This document shows, one piece after another, positions 11,497 to 19,167 of a stretch of 44,287 nucleotides of DNA. The stretch is taken from positions 1-44,287 of the forward strand of contig JBDSXV010000077.1 of NCBI GenBank assembly GCA_039926025.1, in the 5' to 3' direction. Source of the stretch: Dokdonella_A sp039926025 (GTDB lineage: Bacteria; Pseudomonadota; Gammaproteobacteria; Xanthomonadales; Rhodanobacteraceae). Under the pieces are notes generated by a model. That model was not told the DNA's origin. It saw nothing but the letters and a program-made list of their open reading frames with translations, and made no database searches. The position numbers and the translations under genes were made by a program. Position 1 is the first letter of the stretch. Each line of letters starts with the position of its first letter.

Positions 11497-12363
11497 TCAG
11501 TGTTGCGCGGGGAGTGCCAGACGTTCTTGGAGAATCTTGCGGTCGCCTTTCATGGACCCACTTTTCGCCGATTCGCGAAACCGTCGTGGCGACACGCCAG
11601 CTGCACGACGAAAGGTGCGCACGAAGTTCGACAGATCCGCGAAGCCGACGTCGAGCGCCACATCGGTGATCGATCGCGTGTCGTCGGCGAGCAGACGCGC
11701 CGCCCGGCGCAGCCGCGAGCGTACGAGATATTGATGCGGCGTCACGCCGAGCGCACTCGCGAACACGCGAAGGAAGTGGAACGGACTGAGTCCGCTTTCG
11801 CGCGCCGCTGCGTCGAGATCGATCGGCTGGTGCGAGTTTGCGTCCATCCACAACGCAGTCTCCACTGCGCGGCGTCGATCGATCGCGCGAGGCCGCGCGG
11901 TATCGCGTTGGCGTCCACCGGCGAGTTCGATGAAGCGGGCGGCAAACAGCAAGCCCGCTTCTTCCATGCCCACGTCGTTGCCGCCGTTCGCCGCGGCTTG
12001 CGCAAGCTCGCCGAGCACGACGAGCTCGGCCAGCGGGGGCAGGCTTCCGCTTCGCCAGAGCGTGCTGCGGTCGTCGAGCGACTGCACGAGCTCCGGTGCG
12101 AGATGGAACGACAGGCACTCGTCGCCGCAGCCGTGGTGGTCGTGCGTGCACATGAATTCGTCGCCCGCGTGGCCGACGAGCACCGAACCGGCAACGAGTT
12201 CGAACGCCTTGCCCTGCGTGCGGTAGCCGAAACTCCCGCGCCGGACGTAGGCAATGGAATGGCGCCCGTGCAGCTCGGTAAACGGCTGGTCGTGCGGTCC
12301 GGCATCGCAGGTGTAGTCGGTCACCGAAAGTGCAGGGCAATCGAGCAGGGTGATCGCGGTCAT
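11497..12363 (-). CDS. AraC-family transcriptional regulator
   Basis: The 288-residue protein has an N-terminal cupin-like sensing region (about residues 1-150, including HDHHGCGDECLSFH, which may bind metal or ligand). A C-terminal double helix-turn-helix (about 175-270) reads IDLDAAARESGLSPFHFLRVF and then ITDVALDVGFADLSNFVRTF, the AraC signature. It probably controls the VOC gene 23 bases downstream and perhaps the divergent acetyltransferase-nitrilase pair. Its start at ATG 12363 is chosen because the cupin region begins there; the longer open frame upstream reads through the divergent gene. An inverted repeat CTGAA-ACGA-TTCAG (12385-12398) lies just upstream and could be a binding site. 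Confidence 0.9.
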   Translation of the reverse strand: MTAITLLDCPALSVTDYTCDAGPHDQPFTELHGRHSIAYVRRGSFGYRTQGKAFELVAGSVLVGHAGDEFMCTHDHHGCGDECLSFHLAPELVQSLDDRSTLWRSGSLPPLAELVVLGELAQAAANGGNDVGMEEAGLLFAARFIELAGGRQRDTARPRAIDRRRAVETALWMDANSHQPIDLDAAARESGLSPFHFLRVFASALGVTPHQYLVRSRLRRAARLLADDTRSITDVALDVGFADLSNFVRTFRRAAGVSPRRFRESAKSGSMKGDRKILQERLALPAQH

Positions 12364-12489
12364 CGTCGCTTGATTGTAGTCCGGCTGAAACGATTCAGAT
12401 GAGATAGATTGCGCGAATGCCAGTCGACGATTGCGGACGCAGGAGTGTCGATAGGCACGTTTTTCGCATGACTGCAGGGAGCAACCAGC

Positions 12490-13095
12490 GTGAAACCGAT
12501 GTTCGACGTCCGCACATTCAGTGGAGCCCAGATCGCCGCGCATCTCGATGCCGTCGCGAACCTGCGCATCGCGGTCTTTCGCGACTGGCCTTACCTCTAT
12601 GCCGGTGACCGCGAATACGAGAAGAAATACCTGGCGACGTATGCGCAGTCGCCCGATAGCCTGTTCGTGCTCGCATTTGATGGCGGGCAGGTCATCGGTG
12701 CCTCGACAGGCATTCCACTCATTGACGAGATCGCCGCCTTTCAGCGCCCGTTTCTGGAACAGCAGATCAAGCTGGACACCGTGTTCTATTTTGGCGAATC
12801 CGTGCTGCTGGCCGAATACCGCGGCCACGGGCTCGGTCACCGTTTCTTCGACGAACGGGAGCGCTACGCGCGCAACCTGAGTCGGTTCATGCTGACGGCA
12901 TTCTGCTCGGTCGATCGCGAAAAAAACGATTCGCGTCGCGGCGATGGCACGCGCTCGAACGACCTGTTCTGGCTCAAGCGCGGCTATCGGTGCCAGCACG
13001 ACATGAAGTGCTCGCTCGATTGGCAGGAGGTCGGTAGCGAGGAGGTCAGCGCTCACTCTCTGTCCTTCTGGTTGCGCCCACTGGAACCCGCGTGA
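12490..13095 (+). CDS. GNAT-family N-acetyltransferase
   Basis: A 201-residue acetyltransferase-like protein. The stretch DTVFYFGESVLLAEYRGHGLGHRFFDE (about 97-122) includes the acetyl-CoA pyrophosphate loop RGHGLG. GTG at 12490 is favoured as start because GGGAG lies 8 bases before it; an ATG follows at 12499. Its stop overlaps the start of the nitrilase gene (GTGA). In other bacteria a GNAT domain and this type of nitrilase domain occur fused in one protein, so the pair probably acts together on one substrate, which is unknown. It diverges from the AraC gene across a 126-base gap. Confidence 0.85.
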   Translation: MKPMFDVRTFSGAQIAAHLDAVANLRIAVFRDWPYLYAGDREYEKKYLATYAQSPDSLFVLAFDGGQVIGASTGIPLIDEIAAFQRPFLEQQIKLDTVFYFGESVLLAEYRGHGLGHRFFDERERYARNLSRFMLTAFCSVDREKNDSRRGDGTRSNDLFWLKRGYRCQHDMKCSLDWQEVGSEEVSAHSLSFWLRPLEPA

Positions 13096-13979
13096 GCATG
13101 AGGATTGCCGCCGCGCAATATGGAATCGGCGCGCCCGACGATTTCGCGGCGTTCGCATCGCGAATCGGCAAGCGCGTTGCGAATGCCGCTGCGTCCGGCG
13201 CAGGGGTCGTCGTGTTGCCGGAATATGTCGCGCTCGAAGCGGCGGCAGGACAGCCGCAGGATGTCCGCGCCGACTTCGTACGCTCACTCGCGGCGCTGCA
13301 GGCTTGTCATGCCGACTACGTTGTACTCGCGCGCGAGCTTGCCATCCGCCACGCGGTCTATCTGGTCGCAGGCAGCTTTCTGCTCGACATCGGCGGCGGC
13401 CGTTATCGCAATCGCTCCTATTTCGTATCGCCTGAAGGCAGGCTTGCGTTCCAGGACAAACTGACTTTGACCGGTTTCGAGCGCGCTGCAGCGGTCATCG
13501 AAGCCGGCGATGCACTCAAGGTGTTCGATACCGCATTCGGCCGCGTTGGCATCAACGTCTGCTATGACGTGGAATTTCCGCTCTACGCGCGTGCCCAGGT
13601 GGAAGCAGGCGCGCGCGTGATCCTGGTGCCGAGTTGTACCGATACCGATGCAGGCGCGAATCGCGTACGCATCGGCTGCCAGGCAAGAGCGCTCGAAAAT
13701 CAGATATTCGTGGCGTGCGCGGTGACCGCGGGTGCGGCGCCATGGAGTCCTGCGCTCGATCTCAATACCGGCTGCGCGGCCATCTATTCGCCGATCGACC
13801 GCGGCTTTCCATCGGATGGTGTCGTCGCGCGTGCCGAGGGAACAGCGGAGTGGGCGTTCGCTGATCTCGATCTCGCATTGCTCGATGCGTTCAAGCGCGA
13901 GGCGCAGGTCGCCAACGCGGGCGACTGGCATGCGCAGGAGCGGCCTTCCCTGATCCGCGCGCGGGTCGAGGCGCTGTAG
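13092..13979 (+). CDS. Carbon-nitrogen hydrolase (nitrilase superfamily amidase)
   Basis: The 295-residue protein carries the full Glu-Lys-Cys triad of the nitrilase superfamily: Glu in VVLPEYVAL (about residue 43), Lys in FQDKLTLTGFE (about 118) and Cys in INVCYDVEFP (about 157). It should hydrolyse an amide or carbamoyl bond in the cytoplasm. Start GTG 13092 overlaps the acetyltransferase stop; ATG 13098 two codons later is an alternative. The tight overlap, and the existence of natural fusions, links it to the acetyltransferase. It converges on the PAP2 gene with only 6 bases between the stops, and no terminator is visible there. Confidence 0.92.
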   Translation: MSMRIAAAQYGIGAPDDFAAFASRIGKRVANAAASGAGVVVLPEYVALEAAAGQPQDVRADFVRSLAALQACHADYVVLARELAIRHAVYLVAGSFLLDIGGGRYRNRSYFVSPEGRLAFQDKLTLTGFERAAAVIEAGDALKVFDTAFGRVGINVCYDVEFPLYARAQVEAGARVILVPSCTDTDAGANRVRIGCQARALENQIFVACAVTAGAAPWSPALDLNTGCAAIYSPIDRGFPSDGVVARAEGTAEWAFADLDLALLDAFKREAQVANAGDWHAQERPSLIRARVEAL

Positions 13980-13985
13980 CGTCGC

Positions 13986-14531
13986 TCAGGTGAGCCAGGC
14001 CGCCGGCACCAGCCACAACGAACCGCCAGCCAGTCCGCACGCGATGAGCGTGGCCGCGATCACGTCGCTCGGATAGTGCAGGCCCAGCACGACGCGCGAC
14101 ATCGCGACCAGCAGCGTGAACGGCAGCAGCACCGATGCGAGCCAGGGGAAGTACACCAGTGCGATCAGGCTGAAGCTGACGGCGTGCAGGGTGTGCCCCG
14201 ATGGGAAACTGAATTCATCCAGCGGCAGGATGTACGCGGTGATGTCGGCGTGCGTGCGAAATGGCCGCGGCCGGCGCGTCCAGCGCTTCAAGGTGCGATA
14301 CATGAAAGCAGCGACCATGCCGACCACGGTCATGTGGATTGCAGCATGCAGACCTCGCCATCCGCCGAATGCCGCCAGCAGTGCAATCAACGTGTACCAG
14401 AAAGATCCGTCGCCGAGGTGGCTGATCAGGCTGAAGAAGCGCGTCAGTATGCGGCGCGCTCCCCAGCGGTTCATCGCCAGGCACAGAGCGCGTTCGCCAC
14501 TGCCGATTTCGATACGCTGCCAAGTCGTCAT
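13986..14531 (-). CDS. PAP2-family membrane phosphatase
   Basis: A 181-residue integral membrane phosphatase with the three PAP2 motifs in order: KRWTRRPRP (about residue 86), PSGH in FSFPSGHTLHAVS (about 111), and SRVVLGLHYPSDV (about 150). The second and third motifs supply the catalytic histidines. Four to five hydrophobic segments fit a PgpB/lipid phosphate phosphatase. Plausible substrates are phosphatidic acid or undecaprenyl pyrophosphate. It overlaps the end of the glycosyltransferase gene by four bases (ATGA), so both come from one message that starts near a Pho box. Making diacylglycerol for the glycosyltransferase is an attractive but unproven role. Confidence 0.9.
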   Translation of the reverse strand: MTTWQRIEIGSGERALCLAMNRWGARRILTRFFSLISHLGDGSFWYTLIALLAAFGGWRGLHAAIHMTVVGMVAAFMYRTLKRWTRRPRPFRTHADITAYILPLDEFSFPSGHTLHAVSFSLIALVYFPWLASVLLPFTLLVAMSRVVLGLHYPSDVIAATLIACGLAGGSLWLVPAAWLT

Positions 14532-15679
14532 GCCGCCCTCTGCAGTGAAAGTTCGCCGAGCAGATCGGCAAAATGGGTGGCGACGCTGGCCGGACTCAGC
14601 GACGAGACCGCCGCGCGAGCAGCGTCACGCACGCTTGAGCCGCCGGCGTCCGTGCACGCCTGCACTTGTGCTGACAGCGAAATCGCGGCCGCGATGAATG
14701 CATCGCCGTCGGCCATCGCGACGCAGGCGCCGGCCAGCGGATCGTGGATGTGCGCATGGGCGGCCCCGTAGTCGAACGCGACGACCGGCACACCGCTCGC
14801 GAGCGATTCGAGCGTCACGTTGCCAAAGGTTTCAGTCAGGCTCGGGAACAGGAAGAGATCGCCCGACGCGTAGTGACGCGCAAGGTCTTCGCCGCGCCGG
14901 ATCCCGGCGAACACGATTTCCGGATCTGCTGCAGCCAGCCTTGCGCGCGATGGACCATCGCCGATGATGATGAGGCGTGCGCGCGAATCCGTTGCGCGGA
15001 TCGCGTGGAACGCGCGTACCGCAAGTTCGAGATTCTTTTCAGGCGCGAGTCGACCGACATGGATCACTGCAAGATCGCTGCGTGCCAGTCCCCATTCGGC
15101 GCGCAACGCGTGGTCGCGATGGCGCGGATGGAAGAGTTCCGTATCGACCGCGCGACGCAGCAGGCGCACGTCGCGGAATCCATGGGCGGCGAGAAAGTCG
15201 GCCAGTTCCGTCGTGGGCACGAGCGTCGCGGATGCGCGGTTGTGAAAACGGCGCAGGTATGCGAACACGATCGGAGTCAGGAAGTCGAGACCGTAGTGGC
15301 TTGCGAAGTCGTCAAAGCGGGTGTGGAAACCGGTGCAGGCAGGAATGTCGAGGCGGCGCCCGGCACCGAGTGCCGTCAGACCGAGCGGGCCCTCGGTGGC
15401 GATGTAGAGCACGTCAGGACGGCGTTCGGACCAGCGTCGATGCAAGGCGCGGTGCGCCGGCAAGCCAAAGCGCAGGCCCGGATAGCGGGGCAGGGCTGCG
15501 CCCGGCAGCAAAACTTGCTCGAATGCATCGGTTGCATTGGCCGTCTCGTCGTCCTGGCGAGGGCGCACGAGCTCGACGGTATGGCCAAGTCTGGCCAGGC
15601 CGCGCGCAAGCGACTGCACGGTCAAGGCGACGCCGTTGATCTCCGGAGGCCAGGTTTCGGTGACGATGGCGACACGCAT
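14528..15679 (-). CDS. GT4-family glycosyltransferase (glycolipid-type)
   Basis: The 383-residue protein starts MRVAIVTETWPPEINGVA and has the GT-B fold of family GT4. The donor-binding half contains GRLAPEKNLELA (about 215) and the EX7E motif within LTETFGNVTLESLASGVPVV (about 290). The N-terminus resembles lipid glycosyltransferases such as SqdX and the alpha-mannosyltransferase MgtA/PimB group. It is the first gene of a pair with the PAP2 phosphatase and is divergent from the phosphate-uptake operon. A good Pho box facing this gene lies at 15751-15768, 72 bases before the start. The sugar donor and acceptor are not determinable; a diacylglycerol acceptor is inferred from context. Confidence 0.9.
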   Translation of the reverse strand: MRVAIVTETWPPEINGVALTVQSLARGLARLGHTVELVRPRQDDETANATDAFEQVLLPGAALPRYPGLRFGLPAHRALHRRWSERRPDVLYIATEGPLGLTALGAGRRLDIPACTGFHTRFDDFASHYGLDFLTPIVFAYLRRFHNRASATLVPTTELADFLAAHGFRDVRLLRRAVDTELFHPRHRDHALRAEWGLARSDLAVIHVGRLAPEKNLELAVRAFHAIRATDSRARLIIIGDGPSRARLAAADPEIVFAGIRRGEDLARHYASGDLFLFPSLTETFGNVTLESLASGVPVVAFDYGAAHAHIHDPLAGACVAMADGDAFIAAAISLSAQVQACTDAGGSSVRDAARAAVSSLSPASVATHFADLLGELSLQRAA

Positions 15680-15750
15680 GGGCGGTACTGGGCCGGGCTT
15701 TTCGACGCGACTAGGCTGGCGTGTGTCCTTGAAGTGCGTGTTGCGCTGGA

Positions 15751-15768
15751 ATGGCAGATCAATGACAG
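15751..15768 (-). promoter_or_regulatory. Pho box facing the glycosyltransferase-PAP2 operon
   Basis: On the minus strand the 18 bases read CTGTCAT-TGAT-CTGCCAT, two 7-base half-sites with 4-base spacing. Only one base differs from the ideal CTGTCAT repeats bound by PhoB. It points at the glycosyltransferase gene. Confidence 0.7.
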
Positions 15769-15780
15769 TCGCGGCGGTGG

Positions 15781-15798
15781 CTGTAACAACACTGTCAT
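15781..15798 (+). promoter_or_regulatory. Pho box facing pstC
   Basis: CTGTAAC-AACA-CTGTCAT is an 18-base PhoB site with one perfect and one five-of-seven half-site. It ends 22 bases before the pstC ATG. A possible -10 (TAGCGT, 15809-15814) follows at the distance expected when a Pho box replaces the -35. Confidence 0.75.
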
Positions 15799-15820
15799 CT
15801 GATCCGCCTAGCGTGCACGA

Positions 15821-16909
15821 ATGCCCGTCGATCCAGCGACTTGCGATACGAACTTGAGCCCCGACCTGATCCAGTCGGTTGCGCGCGCGCGCCTGCGTAA
15901 AGGGCGTCTGCTGGCCCTGCTGGTCTACGCAGGTACGACGCTCGTGCTCGCTGGGTTGATGGCGATCCCCTTTTTCCTGATGGCCGGCCTACTGCCTTGG
16001 GCGGCGTTGTCGGCCTTGGACTGGCAAGGCTTGCGCCTTTTGTTTTCGGGCACATTGCGTGCGGCGGCGTGCGCAGTGCTCGTCGCAGTACCGCTCGGGC
16101 TGGCAGTCGCGATGTTCACGGCGCACTTCTGCGCGCCGCGTTTGCGCGCATGGATCAAGCCGGCGTTCGAGATTCTCGATGCGGTGCCGACGGTCGTGCT
16201 CGGTTTGATCGCGGCGGCGACGATTGCGCCGTGGCTGAAAACCCATGTTGCAACGCTACTCGCCTTGATGGTGATTGTGCCGGCGGTATTGCTCGCTGCC
16301 GGCATGGCGTTTGGTGCGCGTGTCCGCAACGAGGCGTGGTTGCCGTTGTGGCTGCTGCCGCTGCTGATCGCTGTCGTCGCCGTAGTCGCCGCTGTCGGCG
16401 CTCGCCATGACGCGGTTGCGATCGTGCCGTCGAGTCCTTGGAATGCGGCGCTCGTCGGACTTGCCCTGGGTTTTGCATCGCTGCCGCTGGTGTTTTCGGT
16501 CGCCGAGGATGCTCTGTTTCTGGTGCCGCGCGCGCATACGCAGGCGGCCTTTGCACTCGGCGCGACGCGCTGGCAGGCACTGACGTCAGTGGTAATGCCC
16601 GCCGCCGGCTCTGGTCTGGTCGCTGCAACCATGTTGGGTCTCTCGCGTTGCTTTGGCGAAACGATGATCGTCCTGATGGCGAGCGGCAATACAGCCGTTG
16701 GCGGATTCGATCCCTTGATCGGCTTGCGTTCGATCAGCGCGGAGCTTGCGCTGGGCATGCCCGAAGCCGCTCCTGCGAGCAGCGCCTACCGCAGTCTCCT
16801 GCTCGCCGCCTTGATCCTGCTGTTGTTGACGTTGAGCTTGAACGCGCTTGCCGAGATCGTGCGCGATCGCCTGCGTCGTCGCCTGAGTGCAGGTGCACGC
16901 GCGACATGA
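15821..16909 (+). CDS. pstC: Phosphate ABC transporter permease PstC
   Basis: A 362-residue inner-membrane permease with about six to seven membrane segments. The permease coupling loop reads AFALGATRWQALTSVVMPAAG and is followed by SRCFGETMIVLM, typical of PstC (GETM). It imports inorganic phosphate together with PstA and the ATPase PstB. The ATG at 15821 has no Shine-Dalgarno and sits about where transcription should begin after the Pho box, so a leaderless message is possible; TTG 15854 is an alternative start. No pstS gene for the periplasmic binding protein lies next to it. Its stop overlaps the pstA start (ATGA). Confidence 0.92.
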   Translation: MPVDPATCDTNLSPDLIQSVARARLRKGRLLALLVYAGTTLVLAGLMAIPFFLMAGLLPWAALSALDWQGLRLLFSGTLRAAACAVLVAVPLGLAVAMFTAHFCAPRLRAWIKPAFEILDAVPTVVLGLIAAATIAPWLKTHVATLLALMVIVPAVLLAAGMAFGARVRNEAWLPLWLLPLLIAVVAVVAAVGARHDAVAIVPSSPWNAALVGLALGFASLPLVFSVAEDALFLVPRAHTQAAFALGATRWQALTSVVMPAAGSGLVAATMLGLSRCFGETMIVLMASGNTAVGGFDPLIGLRSISAELALGMPEAAPASSAYRSLLLAALILLLLTLSLNALAEIVRDRLRRRLSAGARAT

Positions 16910-18168
16910 AGCGGCGTAGCGGCGATGCGACAACCTGGGTTCTGGGCGGCGCAACGGCGCTGTGCATCGCCGCGCTCGTGGGCTTGCTTGGCCTTCTCGC
17001 TGTAGCGGGCCTCGAACCCTTGTGGCCAGCATCCGTCAGTGAGTTGCAGCTGCGCGATGGCGAGGTCTTGCTCGGCGAGATCGTCGCTGTCGAGGATGGC
17101 GCGATCGCGCTGCGCACGAGCGAAATTGATCGCATTGGCGAGGCCTATCGGCGTCTTTCGAACAGCGAGATCGTCGCGCGTTCACTGCCGCAGGATGCGA
17201 TCACAGTCACCCTGGTCGATGGCCGCCGGCTCTTCGGCCGGGACCGGGGGACGAGTGCAGAAGCCTTGTTCGGCAGCGCGAGCAAGCCCGCTGCTGTTCT
17301 GGACAGCTTGCATCCGAACGCGCTCGGATTCTTCGCGAGGGGCGGCGTCTTCCTGCGCAACCTTGGGCACTTCCTCGGTACATCACCGTCGTCGTCGAAT
17401 CTCGCCGGCGGCGTGCTTCCGGCGTTGATCGGGACAGTCGTATTGGTCCTGTTGATGAGCATCATGGTGATGCCGCTTGGCGTAGCCACCGCGATCTTCC
17501 TGCATCAGCGTCGCGGAGCCGGAGTGCGCTTCGTGCGAGCAGCGATCAACACGCTGGCTGGCGTGCCTTCGATCGTCTATGGCGTGCTTGGCCTGGGTTT
17601 GTTCGTGCACGGTATCGGCGCCGGCATCGATCACTTGTTCTACGCGGATCGTCTGCCCGTGCCGACGTTTGGCAGCGGCGGTCTGCTTTGGGCTGCGATG
17701 ACCCTGGCCCTGCTGACGGTCCCGGTTGTCGTGATCAGCGTCGAAGAAGGTCTGGCGCGCATCCCGGCAAGCTTCCGCGACGGTTCGCTCGCGCTCGGCG
17801 CGACACGCGATGAAACCTTGTGGCGATTGTTGTTGCCAGCGGCGCGGCCGGCCTTGCTGACCGGCCTTGTCTTCGCGATTGCGCGCGCAGCTGGCGCCGT
17901 CGCGCCGCTGATGCTGGTCGGCGTGGTCAAGCTCGCACCGGTATTGCCGATCGACGGCGGCTTCCCGTATCTGCATCCCTCGCGACAATTCATGCATCTG
18001 GGCTTCGCGGTCTACGACGCTGCACTCGCCAGCTCCGATACGATCCGCGGCGTGCCGCGCGCGTATGCTTGCGCGGGCCTGCTGGTCGCCGTCGTCATCG
18101 CATTGAACCTGTCGGCGATCCTGCTGCGCAATCGTCTGCGCGAGCGTTACCGTTCGCTTGAAAACTGA
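16906..18168 (+). CDS. pstA: Phosphate ABC transporter permease PstA
   Basis: A 420-residue permease, longer than the roughly 300 residues of E. coli PstA. The first membrane span (about 12-34) is followed by a soluble insert of about 110 residues (about 42-155), probably periplasmic. The remaining spans then hold the coupling loop SLALGATRDETLWRLLLPAA and LTGLVFAIARAAGAVAPLML. The long form with a periplasmic insert is known in Pseudomonas-type PstA. The start ATG 16906 is fixed by the four-base overlap with pstC. A longer open frame that begins inside pstC was rejected, because the extra region is a shadow of that gene. Confidence 0.92.
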   Translation: MKRRSGDATTWVLGGATALCIAALVGLLGLLAVAGLEPLWPASVSELQLRDGEVLLGEIVAVEDGAIALRTSEIDRIGEAYRRLSNSEIVARSLPQDAITVTLVDGRRLFGRDRGTSAEALFGSASKPAAVLDSLHPNALGFFARGGVFLRNLGHFLGTSPSSSNLAGGVLPALIGTVVLVLLMSIMVMPLGVATAIFLHQRRGAGVRFVRAAINTLAGVPSIVYGVLGLGLFVHGIGAGIDHLFYADRLPVPTFGSGGLLWAAMTLALLTVPVVVISVEEGLARIPASFRDGSLALGATRDETLWRLLLPAARPALLTGLVFAIARAAGAVAPLMLVGVVKLAPVLPIDGGFPYLHPSRQFMHLGFAVYDAALASSDTIRGVPRAYACAGLLVAVVIALNLSAILLRNRLRERYRSLEN

Positions 18169-18197
18169 GACGAGCCCATCGAAATCCGAGAGTCTAG

Positions 18198-19016
18198 ATG
18201 TTGAGCACCGTGCCCGATTCCACTGCTTCGTCTCTTGCGCATGCGCCGACTATACGGCGCGTCGATTTCGCCCTGCGCACCGAGGCGCTGTCGGCGTGGT
18301 ATGGCGCGCGCCAGGCGCTGGACAACATCGATCTCGAGATTCCAGCCCATCGCATCACCGCACTGGTCGGGCCCAGCGGCTGTGGCAAGTCGAGTCTGCT
18401 GCGTTGCCTGAACCGGCTCAACGACGAAATCGTCGAGTGTCGCGTCAGCGGTCGCGTGCTGGTCGGTCAGACCGATGCGTACGCGAAGGACACGATCGTG
18501 CACGATTTGCGTCGGCGTGTCGGCATGGTGTTTCAGCGCCCGAATCCGTTTCCGTTATCGGTGCATGACAATGTCGCGTACGGTTTGCGCCTGCTCGGCA
18601 TCAAGCGCCGGCGCGAACTCGACGAACGCATCGAGGCGGCGCTCAAGGCGGCAACGCTGTGGGATGAAGTGGCGTCGCGCCTCGACGACAGTGCACTCAG
18701 CCTTTCACTCGGCCAGCAACAGCGGCTGGTGATCGCGCGCGCGATTGCGGTCGAGCCCGAGATTCTTCTGCTCGACGAACCCGGTTCCGCGCTCGATCCC
18801 GCCGCGACCCTGCGCTTCGAGGAATTGCTGCACGAACTTTCACTTCGCCATACGATCGTACTGGTTACCCACAACATGCAGCAGGCTGCGCGGGTGTCGG
18901 ACTTCACTGCGTTCCTGCATCAGGGGCGATTGATCGAGTTCGGCGACACCGATGCGCTGTTCACCAATCCGTTGCAGCGGCAGACCGAGGATTTCATTAC
19001 TGGTCGGTATGGGTGA
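18198..19016 (+). CDS. pstB: Phosphate ABC transporter ATPase PstB
   Basis: A 272-residue ABC ATPase that powers phosphate uptake by PstCA. Walker A is GPSGCGKSS (about residue 58), the Q-loop is VFQRPNPFP, Walker B is ILLLDEPGSALDP and the switch histidine is in VTHNMQQAARVSD. The PstB-specific stretches NPFPLSVHDNVAYG and FEELLHEL are recognisable. Unusually, the ABC signature reads LSLGQQQR instead of LSGGQQQR, so the first signature glycine is Leu. The N-terminus (about 25 residues) is longer than needed. It follows pstA by 29 bases, and a repeat region separates it from phoU. Confidence 0.95.
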   Translation: MLSTVPDSTASSLAHAPTIRRVDFALRTEALSAWYGARQALDNIDLEIPAHRITALVGPSGCGKSSLLRCLNRLNDEIVECRVSGRVLVGQTDAYAKDTIVHDLRRRVGMVFQRPNPFPLSVHDNVAYGLRLLGIKRRRELDERIEAALKAATLWDEVASRLDDSALSLSLGQQQRLVIARAIAVEPEILLLDEPGSALDPAATLRFEELLHELSLRHTIVLVTHNMQQAARVSDFTAFLHQGRLIEFGDTDALFTNPLQRQTEDFITGRYG

Positions 19017-19027
19017 GGCGGGCATTT

Positions 19028-19164
19028 GGGATTCGGGATTCGGCAAGAGCGGTACGCCTCGACTGGCTTCATCGTTACTACACGCGGTCGTACCTCAAGA
19101 CTCTATTATTGAGCCATTCCGCATTCCGCATTCCCCATTCCCGAATCCCGAATCCCGAATCCCG
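19028..19164. repeat. Heptamer repeat with long inverted arms before phoU
   Basis: GGGATTCGGGATTCGG at 19028-19043 is the exact reverse complement of bases 19141-19156, part of a run of AATCCCG heptamers (19141-19164). Degenerate CATTCCG units precede that run (about 19115-19140). About 97 bases lie between the arms. A related element lies before lepB (32615-32650), so this is a dispersed intergenic repeat. It ends 3 bases before the phoU start. Confidence 0.65.
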
Positions 19165-19167
19165 CTC

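Noticed and set aside
19115..19164. The heptamer run as a CRISPR array
   Set aside because: Units are 7 bases without spacers of constant length, and no cas genes are present.
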